Assembly: GCA_011057845.1 (NCBI GenBank)
Contig: DSDB01000181.1
Span: forward strand, 1-5,178
Length of the DNA: 5,178 nt
Direction: 5' to 3'
Origin: Phycisphaerales bacterium
Lineage (GTDB): Bacteria; Planctomycetota; Phycisphaerae; Sedimentisphaerales; Anaerobacaceae
The notes under the pieces are model-generated. The model made no database searches, was not told the origin of the DNA, and saw only the letters and a program-made list of their open reading frames with translations. This document shows, in pieces, positions 1-5,178 of this stretch (positions are counted from its first letter, which is position 1; each line of letters starts with the position of its first letter). The translations under genes and the position numbers were made by a program.

Positions 1-305
1 ATGGGGTTGCTCCAGGCGCCAACCTCGGCGATGGTGATATCCGCCCGCTTGGCGGCCGCGGCGTAGGCACTGACCGTGGCGTCATCGGCGGTCGGGCTCA
101 GCGGGCAGTAGGCCGCGCGATAGCCCACGGTCTGCAGGGCGGCGATCCAGGACTCGGGGCTGTCATGCCGGGCGAAGATGGGCCCGCCCAGACGGATGGC
201 CCCGCCGGCCGCCTCTGCCGAACGGCCGCTCGATGCAGCCGCGGCCAGCACGGCGGCGGAGGTTGTCTTCAAAAAGGTTCGGCGGGTGATTCGGTCAGCG
301 GTCAT
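1..305 (-). CDS. Tat-exported sugar phosphate isomerase/epimerase-like protein, N-terminal part (3' end outside window)
   Basis: The first 101 codons are visible and the reading frame runs off the left edge without a stop. The product begins with a twin-arginine signal: TRRTFLKTT at residues 7-15 is followed by an alanine-rich hydrophobic stretch (residues 16-24) and a likely cleavage site near the AEAAGG segment (residues 30-35). The mature part starts with GGPIF, then SPESWIAALQTVGYRAAYCP (residues 49-68) and AEVGAWSNP (residues 93-101). These resemble the first strands of the AP-endonuclease-2-like TIM barrel of sugar phosphate isomerase/epimerase proteins, which planctomycetes often export by Tat. 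The substrate cannot be told, and the metal ligands lie beyond the window. The ATG at 303-305 is supported by an AAAGGAG ribosome binding site at 312-318, six bases upstream. It is divergent from the C39-like gene. The Tat signal is secure; the family call rests on a short segment. Confidence 0.8.
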   Translation of the reverse strand, partial: MTADRITRRTFLKTTSAAVLAAAASSGRSAEAAGGAIRLGGPIFARHDSPESWIAALQTVGYRAAYCPLSPTADDATVSAYAAAAKRADITIAEVGAWSNP

Positions 306-346
306 GGTCGGCTCCTTTGGGTTAGGCGGCACTATCGCCACCGGCC

Positions 347-375
347 AACATACCGCAAAAGGGCGATCTAATCAA
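347..375 (-). promoter_or_regulatory. Candidate sigma70 promoter for the Tat-signal isomerase-like gene
   Basis: On the minus strand, TTGATT (370-375) and TATGTT (347-352) are separated by exactly 17 bases. They lie about 42 bases upstream of the ATG at 305 and just upstream of the AAAGGAG site. Both hexamers are partial matches to consensus. The stretch is noticeably more AT-rich than the flanking genes. The position fits, but no transcript evidence is available. Confidence 0.45.
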
Positions 376-390
376 ATAGCAAGAATTCCT

Positions 391-428
391 TTCGCGATCC
401 CGCCACATTATGGTACAATAGGTATAAT
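391..428 (+). promoter_or_regulatory. Candidate sigma70 promoter with two tandem -10 boxes for the C39-like gene and uvrB
   Basis: Two -10-like boxes lie nine bases apart: TACAAT at 414-419, preceded by TGG (an extended -10), and a perfect TATAAT at 423-428. The first has a weak -35 (TTCGCG, 391-396) at 17-base spacing; the second has no recognisable -35. Transcription would begin around 425-436, leaving a short leader with a GAGG ribosome binding site at 449-452, seven bases before the ATG at 460. Because uvrB follows after only 33 bases, this is probably also its main promoter. Confidence 0.5.
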
Positions 429-459
429 AAGCTCGCGGAACTTGATCTGAGGTCGGTGT

Positions 460-1311
460 ATGGGTCCATGGCTGGAGACATTCGCGGTGTTGCTCGTAGC
501 CGCCTGCGGTATACTGCTGGCGCGGCGTCTGGCGCGCTGCTCCAGGCCGTGGTGGGGCTTCTGGTATCTGCTGCCTCTGGGCATTATCGCCCTGATGCTG
601 GCGGTTCGTGTCCGGGAGCAGTGGGCATTCGCCGGAGCGCTGGCGTGGCTCGTCACGGGGCGGCTGCGTTATGTCCTGGTTGCTCTGGCCGTTACGCTCG
701 GCCTGGTCATGCCCCTGTCGCATCTGCCCAGACGCTGGGAGCGGATAGCGACCGGTGTGTTCATGGTCGCGGTGGTGGCGTGGTTCTCGGTGCTGCCGTT
801 CCTGTTGCCGGCCGTGATCCGGCATCAACTGGCGGCCCTGCAGACGACGCTGACCGCCGATGGGGTCTGTCTCCAATCCACCGATTACACCTGCGGCCCG
901 GCCGCCGCCGTCACGGCCCTGGCCCGGCTGGGCATCTCGGCCGATGAGGGGCAACTGGCCATCCACGCCCGCGCCAACCCCGTAACGGGCACGCTGCCCG
1001 CCCACCTCAGCGCCGTCCTGCAACGCCTCTACGGCGACCGGGGCCTGCGCTGCCGCTACCAGCGTTTCGACTCCGTCGCCCAACTCGCCCAAGCGGGTCC
1101 GACGCTGGCGGTCCTGCGCGACGGCCGTCTCCGCGACCACTGCGTAGCCATCCTTGCCGTCTCCGACGAGACCGTCACCCTTGCCGATCCGGCCCTCGGC
1201 CGTATCTCCCTTGGCCGCCAACAATTCGCCGCTCAATGGCGCCACCGAGCCATCGTCCTTGAGTTAACACAGGCCGGCGCCGGCACATTTTTTCCCCAGT
1301 CCTCGCTTTGA
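460..1311 (+). CDS. Membrane-anchored C39-like cysteine peptidase (bacteriocin-processing type domain)
   Basis: This is a 283-residue protein. The N-terminal 120 residues hold several hydrophobic, probably membrane-spanning segments (about 5-20, 34-49, 54-66, 70-86 and 97-118). The C-terminal part, from about residue 133, matches the C39 papain-like peptidase pattern. Gln139 is the likely oxyanion-hole residue, Cys145 lies in the YTCGPAA motif, His227 in DHCVAILAV, and Asp243 in LADPALG. C39 domains cleave leader peptides after double-glycine-type sites, usually as the N-terminal part of ABC exporters; here there is no ATPase domain and no exporter gene nearby, so the substrate is unknown. 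The side of the membrane carrying the domain is unclear from the charge pattern. The start is supported by GAGG at 449-452. It precedes uvrB by 33 bases and is probably co-transcribed with it, though no functional link is evident. The catalytic set looks intact, so an active protease is likely but not shown. Confidence 0.85.
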   Translation: MGPWLETFAVLLVAACGILLARRLARCSRPWWGFWYLLPLGIIALMLAVRVREQWAFAGALAWLVTGRLRYVLVALAVTLGLVMPLSHLPRRWERIATGVFMVAVVAWFSVLPFLLPAVIRHQLAALQTTLTADGVCLQSTDYTCGPAAAVTALARLGISADEGQLAIHARANPVTGTLPAHLSAVLQRLYGDRGLRCRYQRFDSVAQLAQAGPTLAVLRDGRLRDHCVAILAVSDETVTLADPALGRISLGRQQFAAQWRHRAIVLELTQAGAGTFFPQSSL

Positions 1312-1336
1312 TTCGGGCTCGCAGGTGCTAGAATCA
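1309..1336 (+). promoter_or_regulatory. Inverted repeat spanning the junction between the C39-like gene and uvrB
   Basis: TGATTC (1309-1314) and GAATCA (1331-1336) form a perfect 6-bp inverted repeat with a 16-base spacer. The left arm includes the TGA stop of the C39-like gene and the right arm touches the AGGAG ribosome binding site of uvrB (1336-1340). It could be an operator, with half-sites 22 bases apart (about two helical turns), or an RNA hairpin tuning uvrB translation. A chance match is quite possible at this length. Confidence 0.25.
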
Positions 1337-1344
1337 GGAGCTCG

Positions 1345-3378
1345 ATGGGTATCTTCCAGCTCAACAAGCAGTTCAAGCCCGCCGGCGACCAGCCCGAGGC
1401 CATACAGCGGCTCGCCGCGGGCGTCGCCCAGGGCCGCCGGTTCCAGACGCTCATGGGCGTAACCGGCTCGGGCAAGACCTTCACGATGGCCAACGTCATC
1501 GCCCGCTTCGACAAGCCCGTCCTGGTCATCAGCCACAACAAGACGCTGGCCGCCCAGCTCTACGAGGAGTTCAAGGAGCTGTTCCCCGATAACGCCGTCG
1601 AGTACTTCGTCTCCTATTACGACTACTACCAGCCCGAGGCCTACATCCCCCAGCGCGACATCTACATCGAAAAGGACGCCTCCCGCAACAGCGACCTCGA
1701 CCGCCTGCGTCTGTCGGCCACGACCAGCCTCTCAAGCCGCCGCGACTGCATCGTGGTCGCCTCGGTCTCGTGCATCTTCGGCCTGGGTTCGCCGGAGGAC
1801 TACAAGGCCTCCGTCGTGGGCGTCCGCGTCGGCGACAGCATTGACAGAAACACGCTGCTGGGACGGCTGGCTGACATCCAATACGCCCGCAACGACATCG
1901 CCTTCGAGCGCGGCACATTCCGCGTCCGCGGGGATGTCGTTGAGATTCAGCCGTCCTACGAATCCTTCGCCGTTCGCATCGAGTTCTTCGGCGACCAGAT
2001 CGAGCGCATCACCTACATCAATCCGGTCTCCTCCGAGACGCTGGCCGTCGAGGACCAGGTCTTCATCTACCCGGCCCAGCACTACATCATGCCCCAGGAC
2101 CGCATCAGTACGGCCGTGGCGAGCATCCGCGCCGAACTGGAACAGCGCCTCAACGACTTCCGGGCCGAGGCCAAACTCCTCGAGGCCCAGCGCCTCCAGG
2201 CGCGGACGATGTACGACCTCGAGATGATGCAGGAGGTCGGCTATTGCAGCGGCATTGAGAACTATGCTCGCCATCTCGCCCAACTGCCGCCGGGTTCGCG
2301 GCCGTATACCCTGATCGATTACTTCCCCGATGATTTTCTGCTGTTCATCGACGAATCACACGTAACGGTCCCGCAACTCCGGGCCATGTCGGCCGGCGAC
2401 CGCAGCCGCAAGCAGGTTCTCGTCGACCACGGCTTTCGCCTGCCCAGCGCCATGGACAACCGCCCGCTTCGCTTCGAGGAATTCGAGCGGATGTGGCCGC
2501 AGGTCATCTTCGTCTCGGCCACGCCCGGCCCGTTCGAGATGGAAAAATGCGGCGGCGAGGTCGTCGAGCAGATCATCCGTCCCACCGGCCTGCTCGACCC
2601 GGAGATCTTCGTCTTGCCCGCGGCCCATCAGGTCGAGCACCTATTGGGCGAGATCGAGAAACGCGTCGCCGTCCAGGAGCGCGTGCTCGTGACCACCCTG
2701 ACCAAGCGCATGGCCGAGGACCTCTCGTCCTATGTGAGCAAGCGCGGCTTCCGCTGCCGCTACCTGCACAGCGAGGTCGATACGCTCGAACGCATCGAGA
2801 TCCTCCGCGACCTGCGGCACGGCGAGTTCGACGTGCTGGTGGGGGTGAACCTGCTCCGCGAGGGCCTGGACCTGCCGGAGGTCTCGGCCGTGGCCATCCT
2901 CGACGCCGACAAGGAGGGTTTCCTCCGCAGCCAGGTCTCGCTGATCCAGACCATCGGCCGCACCGCCCGCAACGTCAACGCCACGGTCTTTCTCTACGGC
3001 GACAAGGTGACGCCATCCATGCGCAGCGCCATCGACGAGACCAACCGCCGCCGCCAGATACAACTGGCCTACAACACCGAGCACGGCATCACGCCGGAGA
3101 CCATCAAGAAGGAAATCCGCAACAGCCTCACCGAGCAGATCAAGGCCCGCAAGACCGCCCGCGAGGCATTTTCGAAAAGCCTGCGCCCGGCCGAGTACGA
3201 CAAGATCGAACTGGCCGCCCAGATCGAACAGGAAATGCTCGCCGCCGCCATGGCCCTCGAATTCGAAAAAGCCGCCGCCCTCCGGGATCAGCTCCGCGAA
3301 CTGAAGGAACTGCCCGAACTGGTCCTCATGGACTCCAAAAAGAAGAAACGAGCCTTCCTGAACAAGAAACGCTCGTAG
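1345..3378 (+). CDS. uvrB: UvrABC excinuclease subunit B
   Basis: UvrB is the damage-verifying helicase subunit of nucleotide excision repair. It is loaded onto lesions by UvrA in the cytoplasm and recruits UvrC for incision. The 677 residues match the usual family length and all hallmarks are present: Walker A GVTGSGKT (38-45), the DNA-clamping beta-hairpin region around YYDYYQPEAYIP (91-102), Walker B with DESH (336-339), the SATP helicase motif (391-394), the motif V region VGVNLLREGLDLPE (499-512), motif VI QTIGRTARN (535-543), and a C-terminal UVR domain (about 622-655) that contacts UvrC. The ATG at 1345 has AGGAG at 1336-1340, and the protein start MGIFQLNKQFKPAGDQPEAI agrees with the family. 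The gene follows the C39-like gene by 33 bases and probably shares its transcript. The last serine codon and the TAG stop lie inside the left end of a repeat element (3373-3480), so the basic KKKKRAFLNKKRS tail may have been altered by its insertion. No frameshift or missing motif is seen. Confidence 0.98.
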   Translation: MGIFQLNKQFKPAGDQPEAIQRLAAGVAQGRRFQTLMGVTGSGKTFTMANVIARFDKPVLVISHNKTLAAQLYEEFKELFPDNAVEYFVSYYDYYQPEAYIPQRDIYIEKDASRNSDLDRLRLSATTSLSSRRDCIVVASVSCIFGLGSPEDYKASVVGVRVGDSIDRNTLLGRLADIQYARNDIAFERGTFRVRGDVVEIQPSYESFAVRIEFFGDQIERITYINPVSSETLAVEDQVFIYPAQHYIMPQDRISTAVASIRAELEQRLNDFRAEAKLLEAQRLQARTMYDLEMMQEVGYCSGIENYARHLAQLPPGSRPYTLIDYFPDDFLLFIDESHVTVPQLRAMSAGDRSRKQVLVDHGFRLPSAMDNRPLRFEEFERMWPQVIFVSATPGPFEMEKCGGEVVEQIIRPTGLLDPEIFVLPAAHQVEHLLGEIEKRVAVQERVLVTTLTKRMAEDLSSYVSKRGFRCRYLHSEVDTLERIEILRDLRHGEFDVLVGVNLLREGLDLPEVSAVAILDADKEGFLRSQVSLIQTIGRTARNVNATVFLYGDKVTPSMRSAIDETNRRRQIQLAYNTEHGITPETIKKEIRNSLTEQIKARKTAREAFSKSLRPAEYDKIELAAQIEQEMLAAAMALEFEKAAALRDQLRELKELPELVLMDSKKKKRAFLNKKRS

Positions 3379-3480
3379 GGGCAACCCCCCATGGTTGCCC
3401 CATTTGCGGTTGTCGCATCCCGTCCGATTGCCCTTTGCCCAGCGCGCCGTCAGGGCAAGCACAGGGGCCTGCCTCTACGA
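3373..3480. repeat. 108-bp REP-pair/MITE-like element with imperfect terminal inverted repeats
   Basis: The ends 3373-3394 and 3459-3480 are inverted copies matching at 16 of 22 positions, with TCGTAG at the left tip and CTACGA at the right tip. Each end can fold into its own hairpin: the left is a perfect 9-bp stem (GGGGCAACC at 3378-3386 with GGTTGCCCC at 3393-3401), and the right is an imperfect equivalent using GGGCAAGC (3453-3460) and GCCTGCCTC (3467-3475). A further perfect 7-bp inverted repeat, TTGCCCT (3428-3434) with AGGGCAA (3452-3458), lies inside. Two palindromic units in opposite orientation in a convergent intergenic space are the arrangement of a bacterial interspersed mosaic element (REP pair) or a small non-autonomous transposable element. 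It encodes no protein. Its genome copy number cannot be seen here. The left tip overlaps the end of uvrB. Confidence 0.7.
3378..3401 (+). other. Strong hairpin immediately after the uvrB stop codon
   Basis: A perfect 9-bp GC-rich stem with a 6-base loop starts on the last base of the uvrB stop codon. There is no T-run after it (ATTTGCGG follows), so it is not a canonical intrinsic terminator. As the left arm of the repeat element it may still protect the 3' end of the uvrB transcript or aid termination between the convergent genes. Confidence 0.55.
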
Positions 3481-3550
3481 GGATAATCCCATGCACATGG
3501 TTAGGCTAACGACCATCGACTATTCGATCCGTGTCCTATCCCGTGGGAGG

Positions 3551-4633
3551 CTACTCCATGGCCAGGACCACGCGGAAGCCGTAGCTGGCGATGCGTCCAT
3601 CGGGGGCGTAGTTGTTGCGTCGGGCGACGCGGGAGGCGGCGGCATCGGCGGCCCATCCGCCGCCGCGGAGGACGCGGGCGGTGCCGGTCGACGGGCCGGT
3701 CGGGTTGATATCGGGGTCCGGCCGCGTCCCATAGTACCCGGCTGCGTACCAGTCGTTGCACCATTCCCAGACGTTGCCCGCTATGTCGTAGAGCCCGAAG
3801 GCATTGGCCGCGAAAGTGCCCACAGGCGACGTATACGGCATGATTCCATCGTTCCAGGCCGGGTGGTAGCCCGGGGTCGGGCTGACATCGTAGCCTTGAG
3901 CAGCCGTGCTGTTGTAATTGGCCTGCTGGTGCGAGATCGTATCGCCCCACGGGAAGCGCTTGGCCCCCAGACCCGCCCGCGCAGCGTACTCCCACTCGGC
4001 CTCGGTGGGCAACCGATAGCCCTTCTTCGAGAAATCGCACGCCCACGTCGCGGGGTCATAGCACTGCGGGAAGCCCTCTTTCGCGCTGCGCCAGTTGCAG
4101 TACGCCGCCGCCCCGTACCAGCTCACGCCGACGATCGGGTCATTCGTTACATCGCGGCCGCCCTTGTCCGCCACGCTGAAGGCCTCCTCATCATGGATAA
4201 TCAGCGAGTTGCCGCCGGCCGGCGCCGTGTTGCAGTATGGGTACACCGTCCCGGAGTCGCCCTGATACGCCACCCCGTCAATCATGGCAACCAGACCCTC
4301 TCCCAATGCGTCATTGAGGAAAGCACAATACTGCCCGTTCGTGACCTCGTATTTGCCCATGTGGAAGGCACTGACCACCGCCACGTGCACGGGCCGCTCC
4401 GCCGAGGCCCCCTCGCTGAAGGCATCGCCCATGGCGAAGGCCCCGCCGGCCAGAGCCGCAAGCTCCTGCGGCAGCGGGTCCCGCCGGCCGGTCATCCACT
4501 GCTCGGCCAGAACCGCCATATCCGCCAGGTCCACGAAACAATCGCCCGTCAGGTCCGCCGACGGGCACTCCGCCGCCACCCGGCAGACCACAAGAAACAA
4601 CCCCGCTACCAACCATCTCACCATCCTGCGCAT
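3551..4633 (-). CDS. Secreted FGE/SUMF1-domain protein with dockerin-like motif
   Basis: This is a 360-residue protein. Residues 1-21 (basic MRRMVR, a hydrophobic core, then CRVAAE) form a Sec signal peptide, so the product is probably exported. Next comes one dockerin/EF-hand-like half repeat (DLTGDCFVDLADMAVLA, 27-43) with acidic residues at 27, 31, 35 and 38, as seen in many planctomycete secreted proteins. From about residue 61 to the end is a formylglycine-generating-enzyme-like domain (SUMF1/EgtB/PvdO superfamily): MGKYEVTNGQYCAFLN (92-107), VGVSWYGAAAYCNW (168-181), YRLPTEAEWEYAARAG (206-221), NAFGLYDIAGNVWEW (277-291), RVLRGGGWAADA (320-331) and YGFRVVL (351-357). The copper-binding cysteine pair of true FGE, expected after the RGGSW-like motif, is absent (AADAAASRVAR), so sulfatase activation is unlikely; a binding or other role is more probable. 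The frame stays open far upstream, but GGAGGA at 4641-4646 and the signal peptide fix the start at 4633. No sulfatase gene is adjacent. Confidence 0.92.
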   Translation of the reverse strand: MRRMVRWLVAGLFLVVCRVAAECPSADLTGDCFVDLADMAVLAEQWMTGRRDPLPQELAALAGGAFAMGDAFSEGASAERPVHVAVVSAFHMGKYEVTNGQYCAFLNDALGEGLVAMIDGVAYQGDSGTVYPYCNTAPAGGNSLIIHDEEAFSVADKGGRDVTNDPIVGVSWYGAAAYCNWRSAKEGFPQCYDPATWACDFSKKGYRLPTEAEWEYAARAGLGAKRFPWGDTISHQQANYNSTAAQGYDVSPTPGYHPAWNDGIMPYTSPVGTFAANAFGLYDIAGNVWEWCNDWYAAGYYGTRPDPDINPTGPSTGTARVLRGGGWAADAAASRVARRNNYAPDGRIASYGFRVVLAME

Positions 4634-4640
4634 CTCTATG

Positions 4641-4646
4641 TCCTCC
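4641..4646 (-). promoter_or_regulatory. Ribosome binding site deciding the FGE-like protein start
   Basis: GGAGGA on the minus strand sits seven bases before the ATG at 4631-4633. The same reading frame is open for another 176 codons upstream, into the nadC region, so this site, together with the signal peptide that follows, is what sets the start. A second in-frame ATG three codons in (4622-4624) is less well placed. Confidence 0.8.
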
Positions 4647-4769
4647 AAATCCGCAAAAAACCTGCGCCTGCACCATAAAGGAGTCGTCCGCCTACGGCCC
4701 CCCGCAGCCGACCTCCCGGATCGCCCGGCCCGTCCCCGCGGCCGTCCCGGCTGATCCGGATCGCGGAGT

Positions 4770-4798
4770 ATCCTACCCACCGTGGCAGTCTTTTGCAA
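4770..4798 (-). promoter_or_regulatory. Weak candidate promoter for the FGE-like gene
   Basis: On the minus strand, TTGCAA (4793-4798) and TAGGAT (4770-4775) are 17 bases apart, each matching four of six consensus positions. It would give a leader of about 130 bases, long for a simple promoter. The rest of the divergent spacer (4647-4769) is very GC-rich and shows no better match on this strand. Confidence 0.3.
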
Positions 4799-4834
4799 GC
4801 AAAAACCGGCCCGGCGGCGGACTTTTTCACCCTG

Positions 4835-4863
4835 TTGACACAGCCGGACCCCTATGCCATACT
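4835..4863 (+). promoter_or_regulatory. Sigma70 promoter for nadC
   Basis: A perfect -35 box TTGACA (4835-4840) is followed after 17 bases by CATACT (4858-4863), which carries a TGC extended -10 directly upstream (4855-4857). Transcription would start near 4870, leaving a leader of about 50 bases before the nadC ATG at 4922. This is the best promoter match in the window. The -35 box is embedded in the inverted repeat CTGT-TGAC-ACAG (4832-4843), a possible operator. Confidence 0.6.
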
Positions 4864-4921
4864 GTGGCCGGCTCTGCGCTCGGTCGGGGCCCGTCCATGC
4901 CTCCTTATCGGGGCCTCTGTC

Positions 4922-5178
4922 ATGCGAAAACTCAACCTTGCGAAAATACGACCGCTGATTCGGATGGCCGTGGAGGAGGACCTCGGCGGCGGCGACATCA
5001 CGAGCCGGCTGCTCTTCACCGACGGCGTCACGGCCCGTGCGAACATCGTCTCGCGCGAGGAGATCATCGTCTGCGGCATGACCGTCGCCGCGGAGATTCT
5101 CCGCTTCTACGACGAGCGGCTGACCGTCCGCACCTTCATTCCCGACGGCAAGGTCGCCCACGTCGGGGCTCGCCTGGG
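4922..5178 (+). CDS. nadC: Nicotinate-nucleotide pyrophosphorylase (quinolinate phosphoribosyltransferase), N-terminal part
   Basis: NadC converts quinolinate and PRPP to nicotinate mononucleotide, CO2 and pyrophosphate, the last step of the de novo branch of NAD synthesis before the shared adenylation step; it is cytosolic. Only the first 85 codons are visible, of a family usually 280-300 residues long. The segment shows the family's N-terminal signature: an opening helix, then VEEDLGGGDITSRLLF (17-32), followed by the ARANIVSREEIIVCGMTVAAEILRF region (about 38-62) that begins the N-terminal domain. The catalytic and PRPP-binding residues are beyond the window. The ATG at 4922 has only a weak GGGG (4910-4913) upstream; an ATG at 4897 is out of frame. 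It is divergent from the FGE-like gene and has its own well-formed promoter. No nadA or nadB is visible, though such genes could follow to the right. Confidence 0.92.
   Translation, partial: MRKLNLAKIRPLIRMAVEEDLGGGDITSRLLFTDGVTARANIVSREEIIVCGMTVAAEILRFYDERLTVRTFIPDGKVAHVGARL

Noticed and set aside
322..1245. Minus-strand open frame (307 codons) opposite the C39-like gene
   Set aside because: Low-complexity Gln/Arg/Gly-rich translation lying antisense to a gene with clear catalytic motifs; a shadow frame.
1308..1334. TTGATT and TGC-TAGAAT as a dedicated uvrB promoter
   Set aside because: The spacer is only 15 bases, and transcription would begin at about 1341, after the AGGAG ribosome binding site, so the leader would lack it.
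3500..3528. Palindrome GTTAG-G-CTAAC and small hairpin ATCGA-CTAT-TCGAT downstream of the FGE-like gene
   Set aside because: The first has a one-base centre and cannot form a hairpin loop; the second has only five base pairs and no T-run on the relevant strand. Neither supports a terminator call.
3395..4678. Long plus-strand open frame (427 codons) opposite the FGE-like gene
   Set aside because: It is the antisense of a well-supported FGE-like gene, its translation is rich in Arg/Ala/Gly with no recognisable motifs, and it crosses the repeat element. Typical GC-rich shadow frame.
4716..4764. Direct repeat CCGGATCGC at 4716-4724 and 4756-4764, with palindrome GATCCGGATC at 4753-4762
   Set aside because: Nine bases of GC-rich sequence repeated once in a very GC-rich spacer is weak evidence; the 40-base offset suggests same-face binding sites but nothing else supports it.
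4634..5161. Upstream extension of the FGE-like gene by 176 codons to an ATG at 5161
   Set aside because: The extension runs antisense through nadC and its promoter, shows no domain, and would bury the signal peptide. The strong GGAGGA site at 4641-4646 favours the start at 4633.

Overview
The window is GC-rich bacterial DNA with tightly spaced genes on both strands. It looks like a chromosomal segment from a planctomycete, most likely of the Phycisphaerae/Sedimentisphaerales type. This inference rests on three things: a Tat-exported sugar phosphate isomerase-like protein, a secreted formylglycine-generating-enzyme-like (FGE-like) protein with a dockerin-like calcium motif right after its signal peptide, and the general codon use. 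No marker gene fixes the taxonomy.

Layout: (1) Positions 1-305, minus strand: the N-terminal third or so of a Tat-signal protein resembling sugar phosphate isomerase/epimerase TIM-barrel proteins, cut by the window edge. (2) Positions 306-459: an AT-rich divergent promoter region with a plausible sigma70 promoter on each strand. (3) Positions 460-1311, plus strand: a membrane-anchored protein with a C39-like cysteine peptidase domain. (4) Positions 1345-3378, plus strand: full-length uvrB, the nucleotide excision repair helicase subunit, 33 bases behind the C39 gene and probably co-transcribed with it. (5) Positions 3373-3480: a 108-bp element with imperfect terminal inverted repeats and internal hairpins, like a REP pair (BIME) or small MITE; it supplies the uvrB stop codon. 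(6) Positions 3551-4633, minus strand: the secreted FGE-like protein, convergent with uvrB. (7) Positions 4634-4921: a 288-bp divergent spacer with a strong promoter towards nadC and a weaker candidate towards the FGE-like gene. (8) Positions 4922-5178, plus strand: the start of nadC, cut by the window edge.

The genes do not form one pathway: DNA repair (uvrB) and NAD synthesis (nadC) are housekeeping, while the other three products are envelope or exported proteins. I see no defence system, CRISPR array, tRNA, rRNA or transposase gene. The points most worth a second look are the repeat element fused to the end of uvrB, the FGE-like protein without the catalytic cysteines, the orphan membrane C39 peptidase, and two small inverted repeats placed where they could control uvrB and nadC.
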